A DNA stretch of 64,000 nucleotides, from positions 186,001 through 250,000 of the forward strand of contig NZ_JASCIQ010000004.1 in the NCBI RefSeq assembly GCF_029968035.1, written 5' to 3'. The notes under the pieces were generated by a model, which was not told where the DNA came from, did not search any database, and worked only from the letters and a program-made list of their open reading frames with translations. A program made the translations under genes and the position numbers. Source of the DNA: Streptomyces cavernicola (GTDB lineage: Bacteria; Actinomycetota; Actinomycetes; Streptomycetales; Streptomycetaceae). Of the stretch, positions 40,002 to 48,998 are shown piece after piece (position 1 is the stretch's first letter; each line of letters begins with the position of its first letter).

Positions 40002-40984
40002 TTGCGGGCCTTCCTCTCCGGCCGGGACGTGCGGTGGGTCGCCAGCATGAAGGCGAAGGACAGTACGAAGGCGACCAGTGCGATCAGTACGGCCTGCGCG
40101 GAGGCGAGCCCGTACTCGTTGTAGGCGAACGCGTTGGTGTAGGCGGCCAGGTTGGGGGTGTACTCGGTGTCGATCGCCGGGGAGGCGTTGGCGAGTACCA
40201 GCGGCTCGGCGAAGAGCTGCAGCGTCCCGATGATCGAGAAGACCGTCGCCAGGTTCACCGCCGGGCGGATGAGGGGGAGTTGGATCGACCAGGCGATCCG
40301 GAACGCTCCGGCGCCGTCGACCCGGGCGGCCTCGTAGATCTCCCCGGGGATGGACTTGAGCTGGGCGATGACGATGAGCATGTTGTATCCGGTGTACGTC
40401 CAGGTCACGATGTTCGCGATGGACCAGAGCACCGAGTCGGCGCCCAGGAAGTCCAGTTCGATCCCCACCAGACCGGCGACGTCGAGCAGTGGGCTGAGCC
40501 CGGGGACGTAGAGGAAGCTCCACAGGATCGTCGCGATGACGCCAGGAACGCCGTACGGCAGGAAGTAGGCCGTGCGGAAGAACTGCGGACACTTCGCGCT
40601 CGCCGATTCGAGCAGCAGGGCGAGCACCGTGCAGAAGGCGATCATGACGGGTACCTGCACGATGCCGAACAGCAGCACGCGTCCGAAACTCGTGAGGAAG
40701 CCGCCGCCGGAGAGCGCCTGCACGTAGTTGTCCCAGCCCGCGAACGCGACCTGGATGCCCTCTTCGCCGAACAGGCCCTGACGTGTCGTGGTGGTGAAGC
40801 TCTGCCCGACCGCGGTGGCGATGGGCAGGACGAAGGTGAACGCGAACACCGCCAGGAAGGGCGCGAGGAGCACCCATGCCGCAGTCGTCTGTTTCCGCTG
40901 CTGCCCGGACCTGGCCCGGCCCGCGCCACCCGCCGGGGCGGGGGTGCCGCGGCGCTCCGGAGTCCTCGTCGTCGTTGTGCTCAC
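39998..40984 (-). CDS. Sugar ABC transporter permease, MalF type
   Basis: 328 residues from GTG 40982-40984 (GGGAGGGG upstream). Six or seven membrane segments (TAAWVLLAPFLAVFAFTFVL first), contact loop EAARVDGAGAFRIAWSIQLP. Overlaps both neighbours by 4 bp. Confidence 0.92.
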   Translation of the reverse strand: MSTTTTRTPERRGTPAPAGGAGRARSGQQRKQTTAAWVLLAPFLAVFAFTFVLPIATAVGQSFTTTTRQGLFGEEGIQVAFAGWDNYVQALSGGGFLTSFGRVLLFGIVQVPVMIAFCTVLALLLESASAKCPQFFRTAYFLPYGVPGVIATILWSFLYVPGLSPLLDVAGLVGIELDFLGADSVLWSIANIVTWTYTGYNMLIVIAQLKSIPGEIYEAARVDGAGAFRIAWSIQLPLIRPAVNLATVFSIIGTLQLFAEPLVLANASPAIDTEYTPNLAAYTNAFAYNEYGLASAQAVLIALVAFVLSFAFMLATHRTSRPERKARK

Positions 40985-42330
40985 TGCTTCCCCTCCCGCA
41001 CGCGCAGCCCCTTGTCCCTGAACGCCCGCACCACCGTCGACTGAGCCTGGGCCACCGAGTCGACGAACGACTGACCGCTGGTCAGCTTCTTGCGGAACCC
41101 GTTGGCCAGTGCGTCGCTGGTGAGCTTCGTCAGGGGCGACCAGGTCCAGTCCGGGTTGGTCTGTGTGACCGCTCGCGCGAAGACCTCCTCGTTGTAGCGC
41201 TGACCGCCGAACCACTCGCTGGGCTCGCGCCGCTTCGCGCCGATGTAGTGGCGCGCCGGGGACCAGCCGATGCCCAGATGCTCGATCTCCGCGTCGATGC
41301 CCTCGGGAGTGCTGGTGAGCCACTCGATGAACGCCAACGCCTCGGCCGGGTGCGCGGAGTTGGCGAGCACCGCGGCGGTGGACCCGCCGTGGTGGGCCGA
41401 GCCGAAACCCTCCTTTCCCCAGACCGGCAGCGGGGCGACGCGCCACTTGCCGGCTCCGCCGGAGACCTCCTGCACCAGTGCGTCACCCCAGGAGCCGCAG
41501 GTGGCACCCACGATCCGGCCTTCGGCTGCGGCCGCGTACCAGGCGGGCGAGAACAGCTCGCTGGAGACGTTGACGAGGTCGTCGTCGACGGCCTCGTCGA
41601 AGAAGCGGGCGACGTTCAGGGTCTTGTCGTCGGTCATGTCGACGACCCACTCGTCCCCGGCCGTTCGGAACCACACGGCTCCTGCCTGCGCGGCGAGACC
41701 CGTGAAGACCGAGCCGTCGCTGACCGCGAACGAGTCGAGGTAGTGCCGTGAGCCGAGTCTGCGGATCTCGGCGGCCAGCTCCGCCCACTCCGCCCAGGTC
41801 CGCGGCGGCCGGCCGCCGACCCGGTCGAGCAGGCCGGGCTGGTGGAAGAAGCCCATCGGGCCTGAATCCTGGGGTATGCCGTAGACCCCGCCGTTGAAGG
41901 AGACCTGACGCCAGAGCGCCTTGTCGTAGTTGTGCGCCATCTTGTCGGCGCCGTACCGGGACAGGTCCACGAGGCCGTTCTGCAGCAGGTACTCCGGCAC
42001 CGCCATCATTTCGATCTGCGCGATGTCAGGCCCACCACCGGCGGCGAGGGCGGCGTGGAGCTTCTGGTAGCCGCCTTCGTTTCCGCTCGGGATCCACGTC
42101 GCCTTCACCTGGATGTGCGGCTGCTTCGCGTTCCAGATGTCGAGGACCTTCTGCAGGTCCTTCACCCACGACCAGTACGTCAGCGTGACCGTCTCTCCGG
42201 GCGCGGCGGCGGGGAGTGCCGGGGCCTTGTTGACGGAGACGGCCCCGGGGCTCGCGCACCCGGCGACGGCGGTCGCAAGCGCGCCACCCGCGCCCAGGCC
42301 CAGCAGTCGCCTCCTCGTGAGTGGTGCCAT
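40981..42330 (-). CDS. Sugar ABC transporter solute-binding lipoprotein
   Basis: 449 residues. N-terminus TRRRLLGLGAGGALATAVAGC combines twin Arg with a lipobox ending in Cys25, so it is an exported lipoprotein, possibly via Tat. Family 1 binding-protein features: VTLTYWSWVKDLQKVLDIWN, YGIPQDSGPMGFFHQPGLLD, SAHPAEALAFIEWLTS. First gene of the operon SBP-MalF-MalG-lacZ, which implies a beta-galactoside such as lactose or a plant galactoside oligomer. Confidence 0.93.
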   Translation of the reverse strand: MAPLTRRRLLGLGAGGALATAVAGCASPGAVSVNKAPALPAAAPGETVTLTYWSWVKDLQKVLDIWNAKQPHIQVKATWIPSGNEGGYQKLHAALAAGGGPDIAQIEMMAVPEYLLQNGLVDLSRYGADKMAHNYDKALWRQVSFNGGVYGIPQDSGPMGFFHQPGLLDRVGGRPPRTWAEWAELAAEIRRLGSRHYLDSFAVSDGSVFTGLAAQAGAVWFRTAGDEWVVDMTDDKTLNVARFFDEAVDDDLVNVSSELFSPAWYAAAAEGRIVGATCGSWGDALVQEVSGGAGKWRVAPLPVWGKEGFGSAHHGGSTAAVLANSAHPAEALAFIEWLTSTPEGIDAEIEHLGIGWSPARHYIGAKRREPSEWFGGQRYNEEVFARAVTQTNPDWTWSPLTKLTSDALANGFRKKLTSGQSFVDSVAQAQSTVVRAFRDKGLRVREGKQ

Positions 42331-42753
42331 TCAGCTCTTCCTTCCAGCTTCCAGGTTGATCCGGTGCTCCTGCCGCACGATTCGTTCGCCGCACGGTGTC
42401 GGATGAGGCGGTACGGAAGGCGAGGGCCGTCCGCTCTGCTGCATGGGGCGATCGCCCGGCGGTGACCGGGACGCCGGCATCGGCAGCGGCTCAGCGGCAA
42501 GGGTGGTTGCTGCGAGGCCTACGGGAGAGCGGGTCCCAGGCACGGATAACGCGCGAGACCCAACAGAAACTCCCCTGACCAATCAAAAACAAACAGCATC
42601 GATCATGCCGTGGAGTCTGAACCGGCGTACAGGTGATGTCAAGGGAGTGCCGGCGAGAGCGCATGCCGAAGCAACCACGCCGACGCGACGGCCAGTTGGC
42701 ACACCGGCGCCGAGCTGACGGATGCGCACATGCGGTGGCGCGCACCCATCCCG

Positions 42754-42769
42754 GCTGAAGCGCTTCAGC
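42754..42769. promoter_or_regulatory. LacI-like palindrome between lysR and the galactoside operon
   Basis: GCTGAAGCGCTTCAGC, a perfect 16-bp palindrome with central CG as in LacI/GalR operators. It lies 15 bp after the lysR stop and 424 bp before the binding-protein start. It could be an operator for the sugar operon (no LacI gene is in the window) or a small lysR terminator. The rest of the 453-bp gap (42331-42783) has an AT-rich patch near 42575-42600 but no recognised gene. Confidence 0.45.
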
Positions 42770-42783
42770 GGCGAACCGGCACG

Positions 42784-43689
42784 CTACGCCGGGATGCTCA
42801 GGTTCCGGGCCTCGTCGAGAATCAGGTCGCGCAGGACCGCGGCAGACGGTCGCGGATCATCGCTACGCCACTGCAGCTCCAGGGGAAGCGTCGCCGGCCG
42901 GCTCAGCGGCAGAGCGCGCAGTTCGCCGGACAGATGCCCCACGGTGGACCGCGGAATCAGCGAGAACGCTCGCGACTGAGTCAGCAGGTACAGCCGCGAG
43001 CCCACGATTCGAGGCGGTCCGGGGTGAACTTCGGGTACCAGTCCGCGAGTTGCGCAGATGTCCAGGACGTGGTCGTAGTACGCGGGGCTCTGTTCTCGCG
43101 GCCACAGGAGCAGCGGCACCTCACGCAGCTGCCCGAGGTCGATCCGATCCAGGTGGGCCAGAGGGTGAGCGCGGCCGATGACCGCGAAGACCTCCTCGTC
43201 CACGACGGTCTTCCGCCGGAACCCCGCGATGTCGTCGAGGAAACGGCCGATGCCGATGTCGCCCTGGCCCGCCGCGAGTTGCTCGGACACGCCACCGGTT
43301 TCCACCGCCACGTCATCGATGGTCACGCCGGGCAGTTCTTGTTCCGCGCGGCTGATGACCGCGGGCAGAAGCCTGTTGACGACACTGGGCGAGGCGATCA
43401 CCCGCACGGAACCCGCCCTGGATTCGTCGTACAGGCGAACCTTGTCCATGAGCCGTCTTGCCTGGTCGAGCAGTTCACGGCCCTCGGCGACCATGGCCAC
43501 GCCCGCGGGGGTGAGCGAGACGGACCGCCGCGAGCGGTCGAAGAGGGGCAGCCCCAGCGCCCGCTCCAGTCTGCCGATCTCCTGACTCACCGTCGGCTGC
43601 GAGATGTGCAGCGCCTCGGCGGCCCGGCCGAAGTGGAGCTCATCAGCCACGGCGACGAAGATCTCGACCTGCCGCAGCGTGATTCTCAT
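42784..43689 (-). CDS. LysR-family regulator of the pseudouridine operon
   Basis: 301 residues. HTH at residues 1-60 (MRITLRQVEIFVAVADELHF, ALHISQPTVSQEIGRLERAL); the remainder is a LysR co-inducer domain. Divergent from psuG with 126 bp between them and a TATC-N7-GATA palindrome close to its own start, the standard layout for a LysR protein controlling the divergent operon and itself. Confidence 0.9.
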   Translation of the reverse strand: MRITLRQVEIFVAVADELHFGRAAEALHISQPTVSQEIGRLERALGLPLFDRSRRSVSLTPAGVAMVAEGRELLDQARRLMDKVRLYDESRAGSVRVIASPSVVNRLLPAVISRAEQELPGVTIDDVAVETGGVSEQLAAGQGDIGIGRFLDDIAGFRRKTVVDEEVFAVIGRAHPLAHLDRIDLGQLREVPLLLWPREQSPAYYDHVLDICATRGLVPEVHPGPPRIVGSRLYLLTQSRAFSLIPRSTVGHLSGELRALPLSRPATLPLELQWRSDDPRPSAAVLRDLILDEARNLSIPA

Positions 43690-43699
43690 AGGCGAAGGC

Positions 43700-43714
43700 T
43701 ATCAGTGGCCGATA
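43700..43714. promoter_or_regulatory. LysR-type box between lysR and psuG
   Basis: TATC-AGTGGCC-GATA, an inverted repeat of the T-N11-A class (inner ATC...GAT), 11 bp upstream of the lysR start and about 100 bp before psuG. Position and symmetry fit a LysR recognition site. Confidence 0.55.
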
Positions 43715-43815
43715 ACTTGCTTCTCGATGTAACCGTGGCGAACCCCTAACTTCATCGGCAGACAGCCGCCCCGTCCCCGGGTCAGGCACGTGGCCAGAGA
43801 AGGAAGTTGCACAAC

Positions 43816-44727
43816 ATGAGCACGTCCGCGATACACGTCTCCGACGAGGTCCAGGAAGCCGTACGAGACGGACGACCGGTGGTGGCGCTGGAGTCCACGA
43901 TCTTCACGCACGGTCTGCCCCGTCCACGGAACCTGGAGGTGGCTCTGGAAGCAGAGGACAACCTCCGCTCGCAGGGCGTGGTCCCGGCCACGATCGGTGT
44001 GTTCTCCGGCGTACCCACGGTCGGGCTGAGCACCGAGGAGATCACCAAGCTCTCCCACGAGGAGGACAGCGCCAAGGTCAGCCTGCGGGACCTGCCCGTT
44101 GCGAGTGCGCTCGGCCTGCACGGCGGCACAACTGTCGCTGCCACCGCGTTCCTTGCCCACCACGCCGGCATCAAGGTGTTCTCCACCGGCGGCCTGGGCG
44201 GGGTGCACCACGGTGCGGCGCAGACCTTCGACGAATCCGCCGATATGACCACCCTGGCCGAAACCCCGATTCTGGTCGTCAGCGCCGGGGTGAAGTCGAT
44301 CCTGGACGTGGCCGCAACGCTGGAGCGGTTCGAGACCCTGAACATCCCCGTGCTCGGCTTCGGCACGACCAAGTACCCGGGTTTCTACGTGACGGATTCC
44401 GGTCACACGATCGGCTACTCGGTCTCGACGCCGGAGGAGGCCGCGACCCTCATCGACGCGCGGGACGCGCTGGGCCTCCCGCAGGCCCTGCTGCTGGCCA
44501 ACCCGGTCGCCGAGGACAAGCAGCTGCCGCCGTCGGAGCTGGACGCCATCCTCGCCCGAGCCTGGGCGGAGGCAGAGACGGCAGGCATCACGGGCAACGA
44601 CACCACCCCGTTCCTGCTGGACTTCATCCAGCGGGACACCGGTGGCCGCAGCCTGGACGTCAACATCGAGGTCTACCGCGGCAACGTCGCCCTCGGCGGT
44701 CGTATCGCCGCTGCCCTCGCACACTGA
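43816..44727 (+). CDS. psuG: Pseudouridine-5'-phosphate glycosidase
   Basis: 303 residues from ATG 43816 with AGGAAG 9 bases upstream (a TTG at 43807 is a poorer start). It cleaves the C-C glycosidic bond of pseudouridine 5'-phosphate to uracil and ribose 5-phosphate; the equilibrium allows synthesis. Seen: VVALESTIFTHGLPRPRN with catalytic Glu, AKVSLRDLPVASAL with the Schiff-base Lys, STGGLGGVHHGA, VSAGVKSILD with the second Lys, DVNIEVYRGNVALGGRIA. Followed by the kinase gene after 20 bp, as expected for salvage. Confidence 0.95.
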   Translation: MSTSAIHVSDEVQEAVRDGRPVVALESTIFTHGLPRPRNLEVALEAEDNLRSQGVVPATIGVFSGVPTVGLSTEEITKLSHEEDSAKVSLRDLPVASALGLHGGTTVAATAFLAHHAGIKVFSTGGLGGVHHGAAQTFDESADMTTLAETPILVVSAGVKSILDVAATLERFETLNIPVLGFGTTKYPGFYVTDSGHTIGYSVSTPEEAATLIDARDALGLPQALLLANPVAEDKQLPPSELDAILARAWAEAETAGITGNDTTPFLLDFIQRDTGGRSLDVNIEVYRGNVALGGRIAAALAH

Positions 44728-44747
44728 CTCGGACGAGAGGGAGCGCC

Positions 44748-45629
44748 GTGCTGGGAATCATGGGAGATCTCGTCGAAGACGTCGTGGTGTGGATGGCCGA
44801 GCCGGTACAGCACGGCACCGACACCGACGTGCAAATCTTCCGGACGCGAGGGGGCAGTGGTGCGAACGTCGCGAGTTTCGCCGCTCGACTCGGGCCCACC
44901 CGGTTCATCGGCTGTGTGGGCGATGACCACTTGGGCCGTTCGCTCGTCGCGGACCTCGAATCGGACGGCGTCGAGGTATGCGTGCAACGCCGCGGCGACA
45001 CCGGCACGATCGTCGTTCTGATCGACCGCAGCGGAGAGCGAACCATGCTGCCGCAGCGCGCCGCCTGCACCCTGCTCGACAACGTGCCCGAAGCCTGGCT
45101 CGACGGCCTTGACCTTCTGCATGTGCCCGCCTACACCTTCGATGGCCGGCCGGTCGGGCAGACCGCGGTGGACGTGGTACGCCGGGCCAAGCGGCATGGC
45201 GCAATGATCTCGATCGACGCGTCCTCCACCGGCATGCTCGCCCGCTTCGGACTGCCCGCGTTCTTCGAGCTGTTGAGGGATCTGAACCCGGATTTCCTCA
45301 TCGCGAACGAAGACGAGGCGGAGTTTCTCGGACTCTCGAAGGCGGGCGAGCCGGGCCGGAATCTGGTTCTGCTCCCGGACACCGTGGTCGTCGCGAAGGC
45401 AGGGCCCGACCCGACGACCGTCCACCAGCCGGGAGCGGGCCGATTCACGGTGCCGGTACCCGCGGTGACGGACATCCGCGACCTGACCGGCGCGGGCGAC
45501 GCGTTCGCAGCCGGCTTCCTGTCGGCCTTCTTGAAGTCGAAGGATCTGCACAGCGCATGCGTCGGCGGTCACGAAGCTGCGGCGCGTGTTCTTGCCTCCC
45601 CGGGGGCTTCCCTCAAGGCCACCTCGTAA
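44748..45629 (+). CDS. PfkB-family sugar kinase, probable pseudouridine kinase
   Basis: 293 residues from GTG (GAGGGAG upstream). Seen: FRTRGGSGANVASFAARLG (substrate lid), FIGCVGDDHLGRSL, and DLTGAGDAFAAGFLSAF with the catalytic Asp and anion hole. The partner of psuG in salvage operons phosphorylates pseudouridine at 5'. It is shorter than PsuK of enterobacteria, which carries an extra HTH, so the substrate is inferred from operon position. Confidence 0.88.
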   Translation: MLGIMGDLVEDVVVWMAEPVQHGTDTDVQIFRTRGGSGANVASFAARLGPTRFIGCVGDDHLGRSLVADLESDGVEVCVQRRGDTGTIVVLIDRSGERTMLPQRAACTLLDNVPEAWLDGLDLLHVPAYTFDGRPVGQTAVDVVRRAKRHGAMISIDASSTGMLARFGLPAFFELLRDLNPDFLIANEDEAEFLGLSKAGEPGRNLVLLPDTVVVAKAGPDPTTVHQPGAGRFTVPVPAVTDIRDLTGAGDAFAAGFLSAFLKSKDLHSACVGGHEAAARVLASPGASLKATS

Positions 45630-45726
45630 GGAATCCCTGGTACGGAGAACCAGCCGGTTTCCGCTGACTCCTCTGCGCAGGCGTTGATTCCGAACGATTT
45701 CACGTGCAAAAAGTGAGGAGTTGCCG

Positions 45727-47181
45727 ATGAGTCCGTCGGTACACCAACAGGTCGCGACGGTGGGCGTCGAGCCCGCGCCGCGCCGCCGGATCGTGTCTCT
45801 CATGGTCGCCCTGCTGGCGGCGTGCACCGCCTTTCAGCTCAACGCCAGCATGCTCAGTCCGGTTCTGGTGGTCATCGGCAGGGAACTGCAGGCCGATGAA
45901 GTGACGGTGGGGCTGTCACAGACCGCCTTCTTCACCAGCACGGCACTGTTCGGGTTGTTCCTTCCGCGGTTCAGTGACATCGTCGGGCGCCGCCGGATCA
46001 TGCTCCTGATGCTGACCGTCATGACCGGCGGGGCGGTGCTCGCCGCCCTGGCGCCCAACATGCCGGTGCTGATCGCCGCCCGCGCGATTCAGGGCGTGTC
46101 CGGTGCGGTCGTCGCCGTGTGCCTGATGATCCTGCGAAGCGAGATCAGGGACGCCCGGCGCTACGGGGCACTGATGGGCGTCGTGACCGCGGTGAACGGC
46201 GGCATCGCCGGCATCGACGCCCTCGCCGGTGGATTCCTGGCCACGCACTTCGGTTTCCGTCCTGTCTTCTGGGTCATCGTGGTCGTCGGCGCAGCGGCGG
46301 CGCTCTTCGCCTTCCGGTACATCCCGGAATCTCGACCGTCACACGGCGTCCGTATGGACTGGTCCGGAACAGCCGCACTCACGCTGTGCATCCTGCTGCT
46401 CCAACTGGCCGTCAACGAGATGGGCAAGGGCGCTCTGGCCGACTGGTTCCTCACAGCGGCACTCATCGCCGGTGGGGTGATGACCGCGGTCCTGTTCTGG
46501 ACCATCGAGAAGTCCGTGGCCCAGCCGCTCGCCTCGCCGGCCCTGCTGAAGCAACGTGCGACGTGGGCGACTGTGCTCACCACGGTACTGACGATGGCCG
46601 GTGTCTTCGCCACGGTCAACGGACTGGTGATGTCCCTGGCCCAGAACACTCAGGTCGGATTCCGCCTCGAGGCCGACAGTGCCTCTCTGCTGCTGCTCAC
46701 TCCCTACGCTCTCCTGGGCTGGCTCGCCGGGCCCTTCGCCGGGCGCCTGGCCTCGACCCTCGGCTACACGACGATTCTGCGAACCGGTCTGCTCGCCAGT
46801 GCTGGTGGCATCGTCGTCATGGCGATGTTCGGCACCGACAACCTCCCGATACTCGTCGCGGGCACCGTGTTCCTGGGCCTGACGTACGCAGGCATGGCGA
46901 ACATCATGCTCAACGGCCTGGGTGTGGTGCTTTCACCGACGAGCAACCCTGGATTCCTTCCGGGCCTGAACTCGGCCGGGTTCGGCCTCGGCGCGGGGTT
47001 GAGCTTCGCCGTCCTGCCGGCTGTCCAGGCAGCTTCGCAGACGGCGGAGACCGGCTATGAACTCGGAATGCTCGCGGGCGGCGGTCTCACGGGACTTGCG
47101 TTTCTCATGTCCTTGCTGATCCCCAAGCCGGTGGGAGCCGAAGTGCGACACTCTTCGGCGTCACCACCCCCACACGCCTGA
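45727..47181 (+). CDS. MFS transporter of the pseudouridine operon
   Basis: 484 residues from ATG 45727 (GAGGAG upstream). Twelve to fourteen membrane segments (DHA2-like); loop 2-3 motif FSDIVGRRRIMLL, and ARAIQGVSGAVVAVCLMIL. Although this class is often annotated as drug exporters, its place between the kinase and trpF suggests nucleoside uptake or, if the pathway is biosynthetic, product export. Confidence 0.82.
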   Translation: MSPSVHQQVATVGVEPAPRRRIVSLMVALLAACTAFQLNASMLSPVLVVIGRELQADEVTVGLSQTAFFTSTALFGLFLPRFSDIVGRRRIMLLMLTVMTGGAVLAALAPNMPVLIAARAIQGVSGAVVAVCLMILRSEIRDARRYGALMGVVTAVNGGIAGIDALAGGFLATHFGFRPVFWVIVVVGAAAALFAFRYIPESRPSHGVRMDWSGTAALTLCILLLQLAVNEMGKGALADWFLTAALIAGGVMTAVLFWTIEKSVAQPLASPALLKQRATWATVLTTVLTMAGVFATVNGLVMSLAQNTQVGFRLEADSASLLLLTPYALLGWLAGPFAGRLASTLGYTTILRTGLLASAGGIVVMAMFGTDNLPILVAGTVFLGLTYAGMANIMLNGLGVVLSPTSNPGFLPGLNSAGFGLGAGLSFAVLPAVQAASQTAETGYELGMLAGGGLTGLAFLMSLLIPKPVGAEVRHSSASPPPHA

Positions 47182-47219
47182 ACTGCCTGAGAGTTCGAGC
47201 CGCCTGAGAGGAAAGCGCG

Positions 47220-47828
47220 TTGCGCCCGACGTACATCAAAATCTGTGGCCTCCGCACCGCCGAGACCGTGGAAGCAGCAGTCGGGGCCGGTGTCGACGCC
47301 GTCGGGTTCGTCTTCGCGCCGGGCAGCCCGCGGCTGATCGACGCCGGCGCGGCCCGGACGCTGGCTGCACGAGTCCCGGCGCAGGTCGAGACCGTTGGCG
47401 TGTTCCGCGCGCAGCCCATCGACGAGGTGCTGGAGACGGCCTCACGTGTCGGGCTGACGACCGTCCAACTCCACGGAGGCGAGGACGAGATGTCCTTCGA
47501 GCGGATCCGGGCGGAGGGGTTCCGGACGATCCGCGCGCTGGACATCGCCACGTATCTCGAGCGGCCGGACCCGAACCCCGCTGACCGGCTGCTGATCGAC
47601 GCCATCGAACCGGGCGGCGGGAAACGCTTCGACACCAGGCTGCTGCAGGCGCGGCCGCCGGAGGGTTGCTGGCTTCTCGCCGGCGGTCTGGACCCGGACA
47701 ATGTCGCCGCCGCCGTGCGCGCGGCCCGTCCGAGCGGAGTCGATGTCTCCAGTGGCGTGGAGTCCTCACGGGGCGTCAAGAGCGTCGAGTCGATCCGCGC
47801 CTTCGTATCCGCTGTGCGCGCGGTGTGA
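47220..47828 (+). CDS. trpF: TrpF-like phosphoribosylanthranilate isomerase
   Basis: 202 residues from TTG 47220 (GAGAGGAA upstream). Beta/alpha barrel with YIKICGLRTAETVEAA (general base Cys), VGVFRAQP, VQLHGGED, LLIDAIEPGGGKRFD (general acid Asp) and LLAGGLDPDNVAAAVRAARP, SSGVESSRGVKSVE. TrpF performs an Amadori rearrangement in tryptophan synthesis. Streptomycetes normally do this with the bifunctional PriA, so a separate gene, 38 bp behind a transporter in a pseudouridine operon, is unexpected. Confidence 0.9.
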   Translation: MRPTYIKICGLRTAETVEAAVGAGVDAVGFVFAPGSPRLIDAGAARTLAARVPAQVETVGVFRAQPIDEVLETASRVGLTTVQLHGGEDEMSFERIRAEGFRTIRALDIATYLERPDPNPADRLLIDAIEPGGGKRFDTRLLQARPPEGCWLLAGGLDPDNVAAAVRAARPSGVDVSSGVESSRGVKSVESIRAFVSAVRAV

Positions 47829-47982
47829 CGTCGATGGGCACGAGTGCGGCCGTGGCTTCCGGACCCGCGCGTCTCGCGCGCTGCTCACTCGCTTCGCCGC
47901 GCAATTGGCTTCCGTCCACTCGGTGTTCAGGACGGACGGATACGTTCCGCTTATTCTCAGCCCCCTTCTCAACTGGAGCGAC

Positions 47983-48786
47983 GTGTCCATCCTCAACCGC
48001 CGCAGCGTTCTCTTCGGCGCTGCCGGTACCGCCGCCGGCCTCACCTTCGCCCCGACCGCGAACGCCACCCCGGCAACCGCCGACCGGAGCCCCGGGCGAC
48101 GGGAGCCGCTGGCGGCCGGCCCGGGTAAGAAGTGGGACCTCGACGGCAACGCGCAGCGTTTCCGCGGCAACACGTTCGTGTGCCCCGTACCGCAGGACTC
48201 CGCCTTCTTCGAGGCTGAGACCGAAGCAATGAAACTCATGCGGCGGTCGTCTCTGGCCGATCAGTACGCGTGCCTGCCACACCAGAGCATGCACATGACC
48301 GTGTTCGACGCGACCACGCAGGACGCGATCACCAAGAACCAGCTGCCGGGCTGGCTGGCCGACTGCAAGGACGTCTCCGAGATCTCGCAGCGAATCCTGG
48401 CGCGGCTGCAGCAGTCGGAATTGACGCCTGTGGGGCCGATCAGGATGAAGGTCAAGGGATTCCGCCCCTTCGACGCCAACTTCACCATGGACCTCACCCC
48501 GGCGGACGACGCGACCTTCAACACGCTGTGGACCACCCGCCGTGAATTGAGCGCGCTGCTCGACATCCGCGCCTCGAACTTCGACACCTATCAGTTCCAC
48601 TCGACCATCGGCTACCGTCTGGTCAAGCCGCTGGACTCGGACGTTCCTCCCATGGAGCGGCTCGCGGCAGAGTGCACCGCACTGTTCACCGGCGACGCCG
48701 CGACCGTGACCATGGAGCACCCGGCGTTCAACCTCTTCGACGACATGCTGGCGTTCCCGCAGCTCTGGCTGCTGCCGAAGGCCTGA
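47983..48786 (+). CDS. Tat-exported 2H-phosphoesterase-like protein (DUF1868 type)
   Basis: 267 residues from GTG 47983. Leader NRRSVLFGAAGTAAGLTFAP with ANA at the probable cleavage site looks like a Tat signal. Two HxTx-type motifs, QSMHMTVFD and YQFHSTIGYRL, are spaced as in 2H (2'-5' ligase-like) phosphoesterases; DUF1868 proteins have this shape. Such enzymes act on cyclic or 2'-5' phosphodiesters of RNA or nucleotides. It may feed extracellular RNA degradation products to the nucleoside operon. It is 154 bp behind trpF, so co-transcription is possible, not certain. Confidence 0.75.
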   Translation: MSILNRRSVLFGAAGTAAGLTFAPTANATPATADRSPGRREPLAAGPGKKWDLDGNAQRFRGNTFVCPVPQDSAFFEAETEAMKLMRRSSLADQYACLPHQSMHMTVFDATTQDAITKNQLPGWLADCKDVSEISQRILARLQQSELTPVGPIRMKVKGFRPFDANFTMDLTPADDATFNTLWTTRRELSALLDIRASNFDTYQFHSTIGYRLVKPLDSDVPPMERLAAECTALFTGDAATVTMEHPAFNLFDDMLAFPQLWLLPKA

Positions 48787-48814
48787 CGCGAAGAGAGGCC
48801 CTCCCTCGCTCTCC

Positions 48815-48852
48815 CGCCCCGGTCACGGAACGTCAGGTCCGTGACCGGGGCG
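48815..48852 (+). terminator. Strong stem-loop after the 2H-like gene
   Basis: Perfect 15-bp stem: CGCCCCGGTCACGGA (48815-48829), 8-nt loop, TCCGTGACCGGGGCG (48838-48852). It starts 28 bp after the stop and probably ends the whole psu transcript. Confidence 0.85.
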
Positions 48853-48974
48853 AGACGTGCCTCGTGCCCCACCGAAAGGTAAAGGCCCGGCAAACTCGGA
48901 CCTTAAGTGCCTCACGGTGCGAAACGCCCGCCATTAGTAGGTGGCCGTTGAAACTGTTAACCTGCCGAAGGTTT

Positions 48975-48998
48975 GCGGGCTCGAATCGCCCGCCTTTT
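48975..48998 (+). terminator. Second hairpin with T-run before the SSS gene
   Basis: GCGGGC-TCGAATC-GCCCGC followed by CTTTT, like an intrinsic terminator. It sits 120 bp after the first terminator in a locally less GC-rich stretch (48890-49010) with no ORF. It may end a short non-coding transcript or act as a leader attenuator for the symporter gene. The TCGAAT loop resembles a tRNA T-loop, but no cloverleaf folds around it. Confidence 0.5.

Noticed and set aside
43816..47828. C-nucleoside antibiotic cluster
   Set aside because: A PsuG homologue occurs in such clusters, but the PfkB kinase and lack of tailoring or phosphatase genes favour salvage.
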